A DNA stretch of 64,000 nt from Promethearchaeota archaeon (GCA_019894975.1 JAGXNO010000004.1:61721-125720); one strand, 5' to 3'. Positions 36,305 through 46,028 are shown, counted from the first letter of the stretch. A program made the numbers and translations. The notes: a model not told the origin generated them from the sequence alone.

Positions 36305-37111
36305 TTAAACTAATAATTTATTAATTTGTATCTTTAAACCATCTTCCGCGCCAATTATCCTTTTTATGTTTGTCTTTTCCTGCAATTTTTTTACTTGGCT
36401 TGGAACAAAATTTCTCTTTGAACGTGGACCATCCATCATTGATCCAAAATGAGTAATGATTAAGCTATTTAGTGGTGGTTCAATACTATTTAGATATGGA
36501 ATTATCTCATCAGTACATGCATGTCTTTTACAAGTCACTGAATCAGGGCGTAAAAGATTTAAAATAAGGATGTTTATGCCTGAATATTGCTTAGCAAAGT
36601 CATCAAATACCATAGTATCGCTAGTATATGCAAGAGAATATTCTTTGAGTTTAAAAATTATGCCAAATCCTTCATTAACAGGTGAGTGGATAACCTTAGT
36701 TCCAATGATAGTTATATCTTTATAATTATACGTATCACCTGCCTTAAATCTCACGACTTTCTCAAGCATATTTAGATGATAATCTGAAATTAAACCGACT
36801 ACCTCTGGAGTCGTAAGTAGGATTCCTTTTTTATGATAATTGTAATTTTTGTCATGCAAGGTTTCCCTTGAGCTTTCGATTATGGCACTGATATCATTGT
36901 AATGATCTACATGTGCATGGGTTGTAATAAATAATTCTGTTTTAACGGGATCTTCCTCATATTGATTGAGTCGTACAATAGCTCCTGGTCCAGGGTCAAT
37001 ATGGGCTTGCACTCCGTTAATTTTCAATAAAAACCCGCCTGTTGCTCGATGTTGAGTTCGGATATGATGCCTTCCCCCACCAGACCCAAGAATAACCAGC
37101 TGATCCTTCAT
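36305..37111 (-). CDS. Metallo-beta-lactamase-fold protein, RNase Z-like group
   Basis: A 268-residue MBL-fold protein. The glycine-rich start LVILGSGGGRHHIRTQHRATGGFLL and the metal motif THAHVDH (about 84-90) resemble the RNase Z/PhnP-type branch. Later ligands are ASP in YTSDTMVFDDF and His in LIITHFGSMMDG. Nuclease or phosphodiesterase activity is possible, but unproven. Its gene lies 26 bp downstream of the small GTPase gene on the same strand, so they may be co-transcribed. Confidence 0.82.
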   Translation of the reverse strand: MKDQLVILGSGGGRHHIRTQHRATGGFLLKINGVQAHIDPGPGAIVRLNQYEEDPVKTELFITTHAHVDHYNDISAIIESSRETLHDKNYNYHKKGILLTTPEVVGLISDYHLNMLEKVVRFKAGDTYNYKDITIIGTKVIHSPVNEGFGIIFKLKEYSLAYTSDTMVFDDFAKQYSGINILILNLLRPDSVTCKRHACTDEIIPYLNSIEPPLNSLIITHFGSMMDGPRSKRNFVPSQVKKLQEKTNIKRIIGAEDGLKIQINKLLV

Positions 37112-37137
37112 GATTACTTAAATTTTGTCTTTTAAAT

Positions 37138-37656
37138 TTAATATTTACTAACTTCAATCAATTTTCTTGTTAATATTTCAAATGGTTTTTCAATATTGTA
37201 TCCTGATTTAGCAGAAGTTTTAATAAATTCAATCATATTAAAGGTGTTCTTGATGTGAAGGGCGCTATCATCATCCACAGCCACTACATCTTCTAAATCA
37301 TTTTTGGATCCGACTAATATGATCGGTAAATTAATATCATGAAGTCTAGCTATATTTACCCATTCTAATAAATCTCCTATTTTTGGCATTTTTGTTAGAT
37401 CAAAAAGAAGCAATGCTCCCCTAGCACCCATTACATAATTCTCAAGAAGGTATCTGAATCTTTCTTGACCTCCTAAATCCCAAAGCTGTAAAGTGCAGCG
37501 CATATTATCAAAGTGAATCTCTTTGATGAAGAACTCAACACCAACAGTCATTATTGTGCTATCATCGAAAAAACCATCTACAAACCTTCTTAACAGAGAT
37601 GTTTTTCCAACACTTGCATTTCCAGTAATCAGGATTTTAAATAAGTAATTACGCAT
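37138..37656 (-). CDS. Rab/Ras-type small GTPase
   Basis: A 172-residue small GTPase. All G motifs are present: G1 GNASVGKTS (12-20), switch I Thr T37, G3 WDLGGQE with D60 and Q64, G4 SKND (117-120) and G5 TSAK (147-150). Q64 matches the catalytic Gln of Ras. The C-terminus (KLIEVSKY) has no Cys, so there is no prenylation site of the eukaryotic kind. Such Rab-like GTPases are abundant in Asgard archaea; partners could be Roadblock or longin proteins elsewhere. The start is ATG. Confidence 0.93.
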   Translation of the reverse strand: MRNYLFKILITGNASVGKTSLLRRFVDGFFDDSTIMTVGVEFFIKEIHFDNMRCTLQLWDLGGQERFRYLLENYVMGARGALLLFDLTKMPKIGDLLEWVNIARLHDINLPIILVGSKNDLEDVVAVDDDSALHIKNTFNMIEFIKTSAKSGYNIEKPFEILTRKLIEVSKY

Positions 37657-37823
37657 TTGTTTTTTATGAAAAGTTATGAATAGCTATATGATATATAATA
37701 GAAATTAAAACATCTATTTATTTTAATACCTCTTAATTTACTACATTTCAATATTTAGTTTTTTATACATTCTCGTTAAGAAATTGGTGTTAAATTCAAA
37801 TTTAATTCTTGAATTTAGGGAAC

Positions 37824-40079
37824 TTATGGTTTAAATTCATTAATAACAAGGTTATCAATTTGGTTTAGAATCAATTTTAATTCTTGGTTTAAAATATTTT
37901 GAATCTTATATTTTGAGAAGTTGTTCTCATTCTTTTTCAGAGTTTTTTTAACAAGAGATGTTACAATATCTTGACCCTCTTTACCTAGATGTGCTAATTT
38001 TTGATGGTTTTGATTACCAATGTCATACTTTTTAATAGAAATATTAAAGGGAAGTTTAAATATGTGTCTTGAGCTTTTCATAATTTTAATTTGTTCTGTT
38101 AAAAGCTTTGAATTTAATACTGCTGATAAGTAGTAAGCCTCGTTAAGATTACTCGTATTGAAAAAGCTTAAATCCCCAGTAACTAAAAAGTCTCCTTGAA
38201 TCACAGCTGAGTTTACAATTGAACCAGAATTGTTATAGACAACCTTAATCTTTGACATTTGTCTAGAATTTATCAATTTTGACCAACGATTGAGGTTTTC
38301 CATTAAGGAATTATGAGTAGTAGTTACTTTTTTATATTTGAGATATATTTTATTAATTTTATCATAAAAAATTTTAGAATTTCTGTCTAAATTAGTATAA
38401 TCAAAGCTCAAATCATTTTTTGAGAGAGGTAAGAAAACTTTATAGTCATCATATACACAAAATTTAACTAATTCTGTACTTTTAACTACTTTAAATAAAT
38501 ATTTCTTTTCGATGATCTCATCTGCAAACTCCCTTTTATTCCAAGGGATTTTAGATTTTTTAAAAATGCGTTTATCAGGATTAATTTTTACTAGTGAATC
38601 ACTAATCTTTTGCTCTTTGACAAAAATCAAATTTCTAGGATTTAAATCAGCACCTTTATGGAAAAGGTCTTTGTAGTAACTTTCACCTAATGGTAACAAA
38701 TCACCCTTTCTCTCTTTTGAAATTAATTTATTTATATACACTTTCTTACCTTTTCTTTCAACTGAGAAGGGAACGAAAAGTTCTTCTTTTTTCAATTTTA
38801 AATAGGTTTTATTAGATTTATTTAGTTCATTATTATCATGAGCTAAAGTAAAATGATATGTTGGAACCTCATAAGGAGCATAAACTGTTAAATCTAATGA
38901 TTTTTGTGCATACAGGCATATGAAATCGATGTTAAATATTTTCTCGAGCTTTTTATCAAATAACCATATTTTTAGATCTGAAAAACCTTTAAAATTACGA
39001 AATCTTGAAGCGTGAGAACCAGTAATTACTCCTTTGGTTATAACAAAAAAGATTTTTGCCTTATTTTTCATATAGTCTTTATTTGCTTTATAAAAAAATA
39101 AAGTAGAGACTTCTAAATTCAATATATTTTTTGGACGAGGTTTAATTTCTAAATGTTCTGCAAGGTTTTTTAATGCTTCTTGATAGCTTTTAGATTCGAC
39201 ATCTCTGTAGGTGTACCATGGAGGATTTCCGATAATTAGATCAAATCTTGATTTTAGTTCGCTTTTTTCATGGAACAAGAAGTCAATAGTATACATATTA
39301 AATCTGACTTCAGAGATGATATCTTTTACTAAGAATAATACGTTAATTTTTGTTAAATAAACTGAGATTGAATTAATATCAAAACCCCAAACATTATTAA
39401 TCGCCTTTATTTTCTCTTTTTTATTGGTGTCACATGAAAGAATTTGTAATATAATACCAACTAGAAAATTTCCTGAACCACAGCAGGGATCCAGGACTCT
39501 TTCCCCAAATGAATAAGTTTGACTAACCATTTTATTTACCAAAAAAGGAGGAGTATAGTACTCTCCTGCTTTATGTCTGAAAATAGGAGAAATTATTTTT
39601 TGATATAAATAATCAAAAATAAACACGGGATTAATTTTTAAATCGAATAAATAAGAAGTAATATCTGAAATAACCTTACAAAAAAAAGTTAAATCTTTCT
39701 TCTCTGAAAGTAAGAAGATTGGAGTAAAATACTCAAAATCGAGGATATTATGCTTTTTATATGTGTTTTTTATACGCTCTTCTAATATTTTTAGCTTTTT
39801 TATAGAAAAGTCTTGTTTCAGCCAAGTGCTACTTTCATCAAGAATAAATCTAGAAATAAAAAGAATTCCAATAAAATATATTAATGTATGATGGATATAT
39901 AGGCGCAGATTTGTCTCATTATCGCTATATATTTTTTTAAATTCTTCTAACCATTCTTTAAAGTGACCATTGCTATGAATATTGTATTCAGTTAAGAGGT
40001 TTTCTAATTTTTTAATTTTATTATTGATGTAATGGATATCTAAATCACTTTTTACGTCAATTTTTAAGTTACTAACCAA
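37824..40079 (-). CDS. N6-adenine DNA methyltransferase, orphan type IIG/BREX-like
   Basis: A 751-residue protein of the Eco57I/N6_Mtase type. It shows motif X GEYYTPPFLVNKMV (172-185), motif I VLDPCCGSGNFLVG (195-208) and motif IV NPPW (285-288). The C-terminal 400 residues resemble a target-recognition region with TaqI-like stretches (DLIIGNPPWYTY, SSRHIFKLPFNISIKKYDIG). No endonuclease motif (PD-ExK) was seen at the N-terminus and no restriction gene lies nearby. The start is TTG (40079). It is AT-rich even for this window, which may mean recent transfer. It lies between a GTPase gene and a divergent cysteine-cluster gene. Confidence 0.82.
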   Translation of the reverse strand: MVSNLKIDVKSDLDIHYINNKIKKLENLLTEYNIHSNGHFKEWLEEFKKIYSDNETNLRLYIHHTLIYFIGILFISRFILDESSTWLKQDFSIKKLKILEERIKNTYKKHNILDFEYFTPIFLLSEKKDLTFFCKVISDITSYLFDLKINPVFIFDYLYQKIISPIFRHKAGEYYTPPFLVNKMVSQTYSFGERVLDPCCGSGNFLVGIILQILSCDTNKKEKIKAINNVWGFDINSISVYLTKINVLFLVKDIISEVRFNMYTIDFLFHEKSELKSRFDLIIGNPPWYTYRDVESKSYQEALKNLAEHLEIKPRPKNILNLEVSTLFFYKANKDYMKNKAKIFFVITKGVITGSHASRFRNFKGFSDLKIWLFDKKLEKIFNIDFICLYAQKSLDLTVYAPYEVPTYHFTLAHDNNELNKSNKTYLKLKKEELFVPFSVERKGKKVYINKLISKERKGDLLPLGESYYKDLFHKGADLNPRNLIFVKEQKISDSLVKINPDKRIFKKSKIPWNKREFADEIIEKKYLFKVVKSTELVKFCVYDDYKVFLPLSKNDLSFDYTNLDRNSKIFYDKINKIYLKYKKVTTTHNSLMENLNRWSKLINSRQMSKIKVVYNNSGSIVNSAVIQGDFLVTGDLSFFNTSNLNEAYYLSAVLNSKLLTEQIKIMKSSRHIFKLPFNISIKKYDIGNQNHQKLAHLGKEGQDIVTSLVKKTLKKNENNFSKYKIQNILNQELKLILNQIDNLVINEFKP

Positions 40080-40194
40080 AAATTAAAGCTCCTCTCTCTT
40101 GATAACCTAATATAATCAATGAATTAATATTTAAATATTAATTAAATTCTTCAATATAATTTATTAAATTATATTCTTAAGAATTAGCATAATA

Positions 40195-40794
40195 TTGACT
40201 TCAATAGAAATAAAAATCTCAAAAATTCTTGAAAATGGCATTAGTTTTTCATGCCAAATGTGTGGTGATTGCTGTAGAGGATTTGATGAAGGTGAAGTAT
40301 ATCTTTATAACGATGATATTTTTCGATTAGCTGATTATTTAAACTTATCTGGAATGGAAGAATTAAGAGATTTTGCTAAAAAATATGTGAAAGTTATTAA
40401 TGACAGCTTTTTTTGGAAGAACCCCGAAGCTCAACAAGGTAAAACTTATCGATTTAAAACACTAGGATTTAGATTCACCGGAGAGGATGAACACTGTCAT
40501 TTCTTGAAGGATAATATGTGTAGTGTTCATGAACATCGTCCTTTTCAATGCCAATCATTTCCATTTTGGAAAATGATGGTCTCAAATCGAAAAATTTTTG
40601 AAAATTATACAAAAAAATGCCAAGGCTTGCAAAAATTAGAAGGTAAATATTACTCCAGAGAAGAAATCTTGGATTGGGCCAAAAGAGAGTATGAAATAGA
40701 AAAAAATTACTTTTTAGAAATGAAAAAACACAAATTTAACATTTTAAAAGTTTATCCATTTTTACCTAAGGAAATGCTACAAGAGGGAGAATAA
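40195..40794 (+). CDS. YkgJ-family cysteine cluster protein
   Basis: A 199-residue protein with CQMCGDCCRG (about 19-28), a following CHFLKDNMCSVHEHRPFQCQSFPFW and a later KCQGL, the set of Cys that defines the CxxCxxCC (YkgJ) family. It is thought to bind a zinc or iron-sulfur cluster; its function is not known. The only plausible start is TTG at 40195. The next gene starts 2 bp after its stop. Confidence 0.8.
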   Translation: MTSIEIKISKILENGISFSCQMCGDCCRGFDEGEVYLYNDDIFRLADYLNLSGMEELRDFAKKYVKVINDSFFWKNPEAQQGKTYRFKTLGFRFTGEDEHCHFLKDNMCSVHEHRPFQCQSFPFWKMMVSNRKIFENYTKKCQGLQKLEGKYYSREEILDWAKREYEIEKNYFLEMKKHKFNILKVYPFLPKEMLQEGE

Positions 40795-40796
40795 TC

Positions 40797-41168
40797 ATGC
40801 CAGAGGGGATATTTGTAATGAACTATAGGGATAAAGGTGGAATAGCAATTAAGGCTCAGTATCCCGAAGAGAAAATAAAATTGCATGAAAGCGCTCAAAT
40901 GCATATTCTTAACATTCATGAGTTTAGCAAAGAATCAGGAATTGCCAGTTTGACTGTGGATGATCTAAATATCACCACTTATTATTCCGGGGAGGATACA
41001 GATTACTTTATTGTAGTCAAATTGGATTCTCTTGAAGACCCTGATGACTTTGAGGAAAATCTTAAGGTAGTTTCACAGATTATTTTAGGTAATTTAGAGA
41101 ATAATAAATATAAAGAAATGCTTCCTTCTCTTTTCAAAAAAATATCAGGGGCTCCTGAGAATATTTAG
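40797..41168 (+). CDS. Longin-like small protein
   Basis: A 123-residue protein of mixed alpha-beta pattern: GIFVMNYRDKGGIAIKAQYPE, a helix, GIASLTVDDLNITTYYSGED, DYFIVVKLDSLEDPDDFEEN and a C-terminal helix. This resembles the longin fold and the N-terminal domain of the 28191-29279 protein, which also has a G-x-x-I-x-x-YP strand. It is probably translated with the YkgJ-family gene upstream. Assignment rests on pattern, not on a database match. Confidence 0.5.
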   Translation: MPEGIFVMNYRDKGGIAIKAQYPEEKIKLHESAQMHILNIHEFSKESGIASLTVDDLNITTYYSGEDTDYFIVVKLDSLEDPDDFEENLKVVSQIILGNLENNKYKEMLPSLFKKISGAPENI

Positions 41169-41305
41169 AAATGAATTTGTAAAAAAGTTACAAAACAAAA
41201 TGCTCCTTTATATTTAGGAAGAGATAATTTGGAATAATTAATAAAAACTTAAATCTATAATAAACATAGAACTGCGAAAATATCATTATATTAAGTGGTG
41301 TTAAT

Positions 41306-43696
41306 TTGAAGATTGGATTATTTTTATGCGATTGTGGAAAAAATATTAGTGGTACTATTAATAATGAACAGTTGATTGAGCATTTTAGCAAATTTCCTGA
41401 TGTGCATGTATTAAAAGATCAATATTTATGTTCTGAACTAGGCTTAAATAATGTCACTGAAGAGATTAAAGAAAAAAAAATCGATAGGGTGGTAATTGCC
41501 GCATGTTCATTTAAACTACACGGATTATTATTTCGAAGAACTATCGAAAAGGCAGGTATTAATCGATTTTTGATATCTTTTGCTAATATTCGTGAACAAA
41601 ATTCATGGGTACATGCTGATGAGCCTGAAAGGGCAACCATAAAGGCGATCGATCAAGTTACTATGGCACTAGAAAGAGTCAGGCTTCTAGAACCTTTAGA
41701 TCTTCAATATTCCGAAATTAATCCCTCTACTTTGATAATTGGAGGCGGGATTGCAGGAATCAAAGCCGCTTTAATAATTGCTAATGCGGGATATCGTGTG
41801 TACTTAGTGGAAAAAGAGCCAACAATAGGTGGGCATATGGCTCTCTTCGATAAAACATTTCCTACTTTAGACTGTTCAATCTGTATTCTTGGACCTTTGA
41901 TGTCAGAAATTAAAGATCACCCTAATATCGAACTCCTTTCATACTCAGAAGTCGAACGGGTTAATGGTTACGTTGGAAATTTTGAGGTTAAAATCAAAAA
42001 ACACCCTCGTTTTATCAAAGAAGATGATTGTGTTGGATGTTTTGATATCTGTCGAGAAGTATGCCCAATTGATATAGAAGATACTTTTTTCCCAAGGAAG
42101 GCAATAGATATTCCCTATCCTCAAGCTATACCGTTATTTCCCAATATTTTAGAAGAATATTGTATTGGATGCAAGGTTTGTGCTCAGGCATGCGATAGAG
42201 ATGCAATCGATTTTGATCAAAAACCAGAAATTATTGATATTCAAGTGGGTTCAATAATTGTAGCAACTGGGTTAAAAACATTTGATCCTTCATTACTTGG
42301 TGAATATAATTATCTAAAAAGTCCAGATATTTTAACTACAATGCAAATGGAACGGATACTCAATAATGATGGGCCTTCTCATGGAAAAATCACGGTTCCT
42401 TCAAGCGGTAAACCTCCAAAGAAGGTTTCCTTTATTTTGTGTGTAGGATCTCGTAATAAACAAATTCACCATGAATATTGTAGTCAAGTGTGTTGTAATG
42501 TGGCGATAAAACAAGCAGTGTTAATCAAAAAAGAACATCCTGACACAGAAATTAATATCTATTATAATGATATCAGAGCCAATGGCAAAAATTGTGAAGA
42601 ATTTTATAATAGAGCACGGGAAACTTTCGGTATCAGATTTATAAAAAGCAATATTTCTGCTGTACTAAAAAGCGACACTTCGGATACCTTACTCGTTCGA
42701 GGAGAAGATGTAATTGAAGATAATTTATTTGAAAATAAAACAGATTTAGTTGTTTTGGCTGTTGGTATAGAACCTGCTGATAAGACTGATGAATTAAGTA
42801 AAATTTTGAATATTTCTCAAGATCCCAATGGGTTTTTATTAGAAAAACACCTAAAAGTTAGACCTTCGGAAACTTCTGTCAACGGAATTTTTCTCGCAGG
42901 TGCAATACAAGGACCTAAAGATATACCCTCTAGTATTGCCCAAGCAGAAAGTGCTGCAGCAAAAACAATTTCTCTAATTTCAATGGGAAAAGTTGAAATG
43001 GACCCCCATATTGTCTATTTTAATCAAAAAGATTGTGACTTATGTAGGTTATGTGAAAATATCTGTATGTTTAATGCCTTAAAAATCGAAGGTAATCAAT
43101 TGAAAATCACCCAGGCAAATTGTACTGGATGTGGGGCATGTGCTGCAATGTGCCACTCTGATGCGCTATACATTCCTGGATTTACAAAAATGCAGATTTC
43201 AGCTCAAATCCAATCTATTTTAAAACAAAAAAGTGAATCTCCATTAATTATTGCATTCTTATGTAATTGGTGTTCTTATACCGGAGCGGATCTTGCGGGA
43301 ACAAGTAAATTAACATATCCTACAAATGTAAGAACGATCCATGTTATGTGTACAGCAATGCTTAATCCCTCCTTAGTATTTGAAAGTTTTTTCTATGGAG
43401 CTGATGGTGTTTTAATTGCGGGGTGTTATCCACAAGATTGCCATTATCAAGAAGGATTCATTAAAGCAAAATCTCGATATGAGAGTATTAAGGAAGTGTT
43501 AATCGAAGCTGGGATAAATGAAAAAAGAGTAAAAATTATAAGTATCGCTGCGGGAGAAGGAGAGAAGTATGCAAAGTCCATTAAAGAATTTAAGCAAGAA
43601 CTAGATAAAATTGGCCCTATAAAGCCTAATGAATATGCAAAACCTTTATCATCCAAAAAGCAAACAGAAGAAAAAGCAAAATTGGATGAAATTTAA
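41306..43696 (+). CDS. hdrA: Heterodisulfide reductase subunit A fused to MvhD
   Basis: A 796-residue HdrA. The N-terminal Cys motif is IGLFLCDCGKNI. The FAD site is GGGIAG (146-151) in LIIGGGIAGIKAALIIANAGY, with VEKEPTIGGHMA. Ferredoxin motifs follow: CVGCFDICREVCP and CIGCKVCAQACDR, and later CDLCRLCENICMF and CTGCGACAAMCHSD. From about residue 640 the sequence is MvhD-like (FLCNWCSYTGADLAGTSK, GADGVLIAGCYPQDCHYQEG), the subunit that takes electrons from hydrogenase or formate dehydrogenase. The fusion should allow direct electron input. The start is TTG (41306) with GGTG upstream, which gives the usual MKIG start. Confidence 0.93.
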   Translation: MKIGLFLCDCGKNISGTINNEQLIEHFSKFPDVHVLKDQYLCSELGLNNVTEEIKEKKIDRVVIAACSFKLHGLLFRRTIEKAGINRFLISFANIREQNSWVHADEPERATIKAIDQVTMALERVRLLEPLDLQYSEINPSTLIIGGGIAGIKAALIIANAGYRVYLVEKEPTIGGHMALFDKTFPTLDCSICILGPLMSEIKDHPNIELLSYSEVERVNGYVGNFEVKIKKHPRFIKEDDCVGCFDICREVCPIDIEDTFFPRKAIDIPYPQAIPLFPNILEEYCIGCKVCAQACDRDAIDFDQKPEIIDIQVGSIIVATGLKTFDPSLLGEYNYLKSPDILTTMQMERILNNDGPSHGKITVPSSGKPPKKVSFILCVGSRNKQIHHEYCSQVCCNVAIKQAVLIKKEHPDTEINIYYNDIRANGKNCEEFYNRARETFGIRFIKSNISAVLKSDTSDTLLVRGEDVIEDNLFENKTDLVVLAVGIEPADKTDELSKILNISQDPNGFLLEKHLKVRPSETSVNGIFLAGAIQGPKDIPSSIAQAESAAAKTISLISMGKVEMDPHIVYFNQKDCDLCRLCENICMFNALKIEGNQLKITQANCTGCGACAAMCHSDALYIPGFTKMQISAQIQSILKQKSESPLIIAFLCNWCSYTGADLAGTSKLTYPTNVRTIHVMCTAMLNPSLVFESFFYGADGVLIAGCYPQDCHYQEGFIKAKSRYESIKEVLIEAGINEKRVKIISIAAGEGEKYAKSIKEFKQELDKIGPIKPNEYAKPLSSKKQTEEKAKLDEI

Positions 43697-43822
43697 ATCA
43701 TAGTTCAATTAAAGATATAAACGAATTTAACTAAAATTTCTTAACCAGAAATATTAATTTTTTATTGATATCTCTCCTATAATTCTTATTAAAAGAATAT
43801 ATTTTAATTCTGTCGACTAAAA

Positions 43823-45109
43823 ATGCGAATAAGAGCAATCACTAACGGGCAAATTATCCCTTTCCTTTACAAAAATGAATCCATCTTATCCTTCATGCAA
43901 GAGAACCTTGAGAACTTTTCAAACTTAAATAATGAGTTAATTAATGCTTTTGAAGACATCGGAGTACAAGTTCAGACCAGGCGATTTTGCTCTCAACCTC
44001 TTTTTAGTTATGATAATAAATTATTTTACGAGAATAATTTAAAGGATACATTGGGAGATATAAAAGTCCAATTAAGATTTTTACAGAACATATTCCAAGA
44101 TTATGGTTTCGATTATTTTGCGTGTTGCATGATGCTTACCCACAAACTTCCCGAGCTAGGAATATTTGAGAGACTACTTCTTAATGAAGTTCCTGTATTT
44201 ATTAAAAATACTGACAATTTTTTCACTTCTTTACCCGTAGCTTCTACTCGAGATGGAATAAATATAACTGCCATAAAATCTGGGGCAAAAATAATAAAAC
44301 AACTCTCGGAACCAGATCCATTCAATAATTTAAATTTTTGTGTATCCGCAAATGTAGGGCCTAACTTTCCATTTTTCCCTGCAGCATATCATTTTTCAGA
44401 TAAACCTGCATTTTCTCTTGCTTTAGAAATGGCAGATGAAGTAATTATGGCAATCGAAGAATCAAATAGCCTAAAAGAAACCCAATTTAATTTGCTGTCA
44501 AAGTTTAATCAAATCTATGATGACGTGACATTCATTTGTGAGAAATTGGGACGGAAATTTGATATGGAATTTAAGGGTGTGGATCTTTCTCCGGCACCTT
44601 TCCCTGAGGAAAATAAGAGCATCGGGACAGCGATTGAAAAACTGGGCATTGAATATTTTGGAGCTAATGGTACACTTACAGGAGTTGCTCTAATTAAAAA
44701 TTCTATTCCAATTGATAAAGAAAAAGTTATTGGATTTTCAGGCTTCTTCCAACCGATCTTAGAGGATTATATCTTATCTAAAAGACTTGCTGAAGGCAAA
44801 TTTAACCTGGATTCACTATTGTTATACTCAACCATGTGTGGTGCAGGGTTAGATGTTATCCCATTACCTGGAGACATAACTGAGCAAGAATTATTCTATA
44901 TATTATTAGACCTTTGCACTATTTCAATCAGATTGAATAAACCGTTAACAGCTCGCTTAATGCCTATTCCTGGAAGAAATGTGGGTGATGAAGTTGAATT
45001 TGATTTTGAATATTTTGCACCTTCAAGGATTATTGACTTTCGTCGATTAACAGGTAATAAAAAGGATGATCTCTTTAATAGCAATGAAAAATTCTTCAAA
45101 TTTCTGTGA
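43823..45109 (+). CDS. DUF711/UPF0210 family protein
   Basis: A 428-residue protein of the DUF711 family. Conserved segments include RIRAITNGQIIPF at the start, NVGPNFPFFPAAYHF, FKGVDLSPAPFPEENKSIGTAIEKLG, STMCGAGLDVIPLPGDI and ARLMPIPGRNVGDEVEFDF. Bacterial members are solved as PFL-fold-like proteins with unknown function. Length and motif order are complete. The start is ATG. Confidence 0.8.
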   Translation: MRIRAITNGQIIPFLYKNESILSFMQENLENFSNLNNELINAFEDIGVQVQTRRFCSQPLFSYDNKLFYENNLKDTLGDIKVQLRFLQNIFQDYGFDYFACCMMLTHKLPELGIFERLLLNEVPVFIKNTDNFFTSLPVASTRDGINITAIKSGAKIIKQLSEPDPFNNLNFCVSANVGPNFPFFPAAYHFSDKPAFSLALEMADEVIMAIEESNSLKETQFNLLSKFNQIYDDVTFICEKLGRKFDMEFKGVDLSPAPFPEENKSIGTAIEKLGIEYFGANGTLTGVALIKNSIPIDKEKVIGFSGFFQPILEDYILSKRLAEGKFNLDSLLLYSTMCGAGLDVIPLPGDITEQELFYILLDLCTISIRLNKPLTARLMPIPGRNVGDEVEFDFEYFAPSRIIDFRRLTGNKKDDLFNSNEKFFKFL

Positions 45110-45143
45110 ATAAATTACGGATTTGAAAAATAGAAAAGCTCTA

Positions 45144-45473
45144 TTATAAATAGTCTACTACTTGTCCACTTTGAGTAATTTCAAAATAGATTATATTATT
45201 TTCTTCCACTTTTTTAACACAAAACGCTTTGACTAAATAATCCATGTTATAATTAAATGAAGATTCATCGCTAATTAAGTCGTTATTTAATAGAGTTTTT
45301 AACAAATCTTCTTTAGAAATCTTTTTAGCCTTATTAACTAGAATAAGAATTTCGCGACGAATTGGATGGTTGACCGCTTTAAGATATAAGGAGTGTAAAT
45401 ACTTTGAACCTTCCACAGTTTTACCATACTCTTCCATTGATTTGTAATCCTTAAAATCAGATTCATCAGGCAT
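45144..45473 (-). CDS. Winged-helix transcriptional regulator
   Basis: A 109-residue protein. YLHSLYLKAVNHPIRREILILVNKAKKISKEDLLKTL is the ArsR-like helix-turn-helix opening (about 25-61), followed by FNYNMDYLVKAFCVKKV and a wing IIYFEITQSGQVVDYL. It is probably a DNA-binding regulator. It is convergent with the DUF711 gene (34 bp between the stops) and has its own start (ATG). Confidence 0.75.
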   Translation of the reverse strand: MPDESDFKDYKSMEEYGKTVEGSKYLHSLYLKAVNHPIRREILILVNKAKKISKEDLLKTLLNNDLISDESSFNYNMDYLVKAFCVKKVEENNIIYFEITQSGQVVDYL

Positions 45474-45595
45474 GTGTGTGAAAAATGCTCATAACAATTA
45501 AATTTTATCGAAAAGATGATTGTAGTTTTTAAATATTAACTTATAAGGTTTTATATAACAAGAGCATCAAGAAATTTCTAACAAGATGTATAGAT

Positions 45596-45880
45596 ATGGA
45601 AAAACCCAAAATTTTGAATGGAGCTAAAATTGAACCCATTACCAGTAAAGTAAAAGTCGCTAATAAAATAGACTCTTTATGGGATGGGAATTCTTCAAAT
45701 GGGGCTAAATTCAAAACTCGAAATAAGAAATTAGTTATAAAACTAGAATCCCAAGGAATTGAAACAAGAAAAATTTCTCTAAAATTGGAAAGTAGCAATT
45801 CAAATGTAAATACCAATAACTACAATCTCTTATCGGACATCTTAAAAGAATTTTTTAATGTTGATGATAATTCATCATAA
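45596..45880 (+). CDS. Small hypothetical protein
   Basis: A 94-residue basic protein, MEKPKILNGAKIEPITSKVK..., with no motif I recognise. A middle beta-like stretch (KFKTRNKKLVIKLESQGIET) may form a small barrel. It is divergent from the winged-helix regulator gene. Confidence 0.5.
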   Translation: MEKPKILNGAKIEPITSKVKVANKIDSLWDGNSSNGAKFKTRNKKLVIKLESQGIETRKISLKLESSNSNVNTNNYNLLSDILKEFFNVDDNSS

Positions 45881-46028
45881 TTTTTCGTCTTATTTTCTAC
45901 TCTAAATTAATGGATTGTTCTTATGGTAGTAAAGCTTTACGATATAATATCGCAGAAAACTATTTTATTCTCGGTATCTTATTTTTCTTTAATTTGAAAT
46001 TCGTAAAAATAATAAGAATGATATAAAA

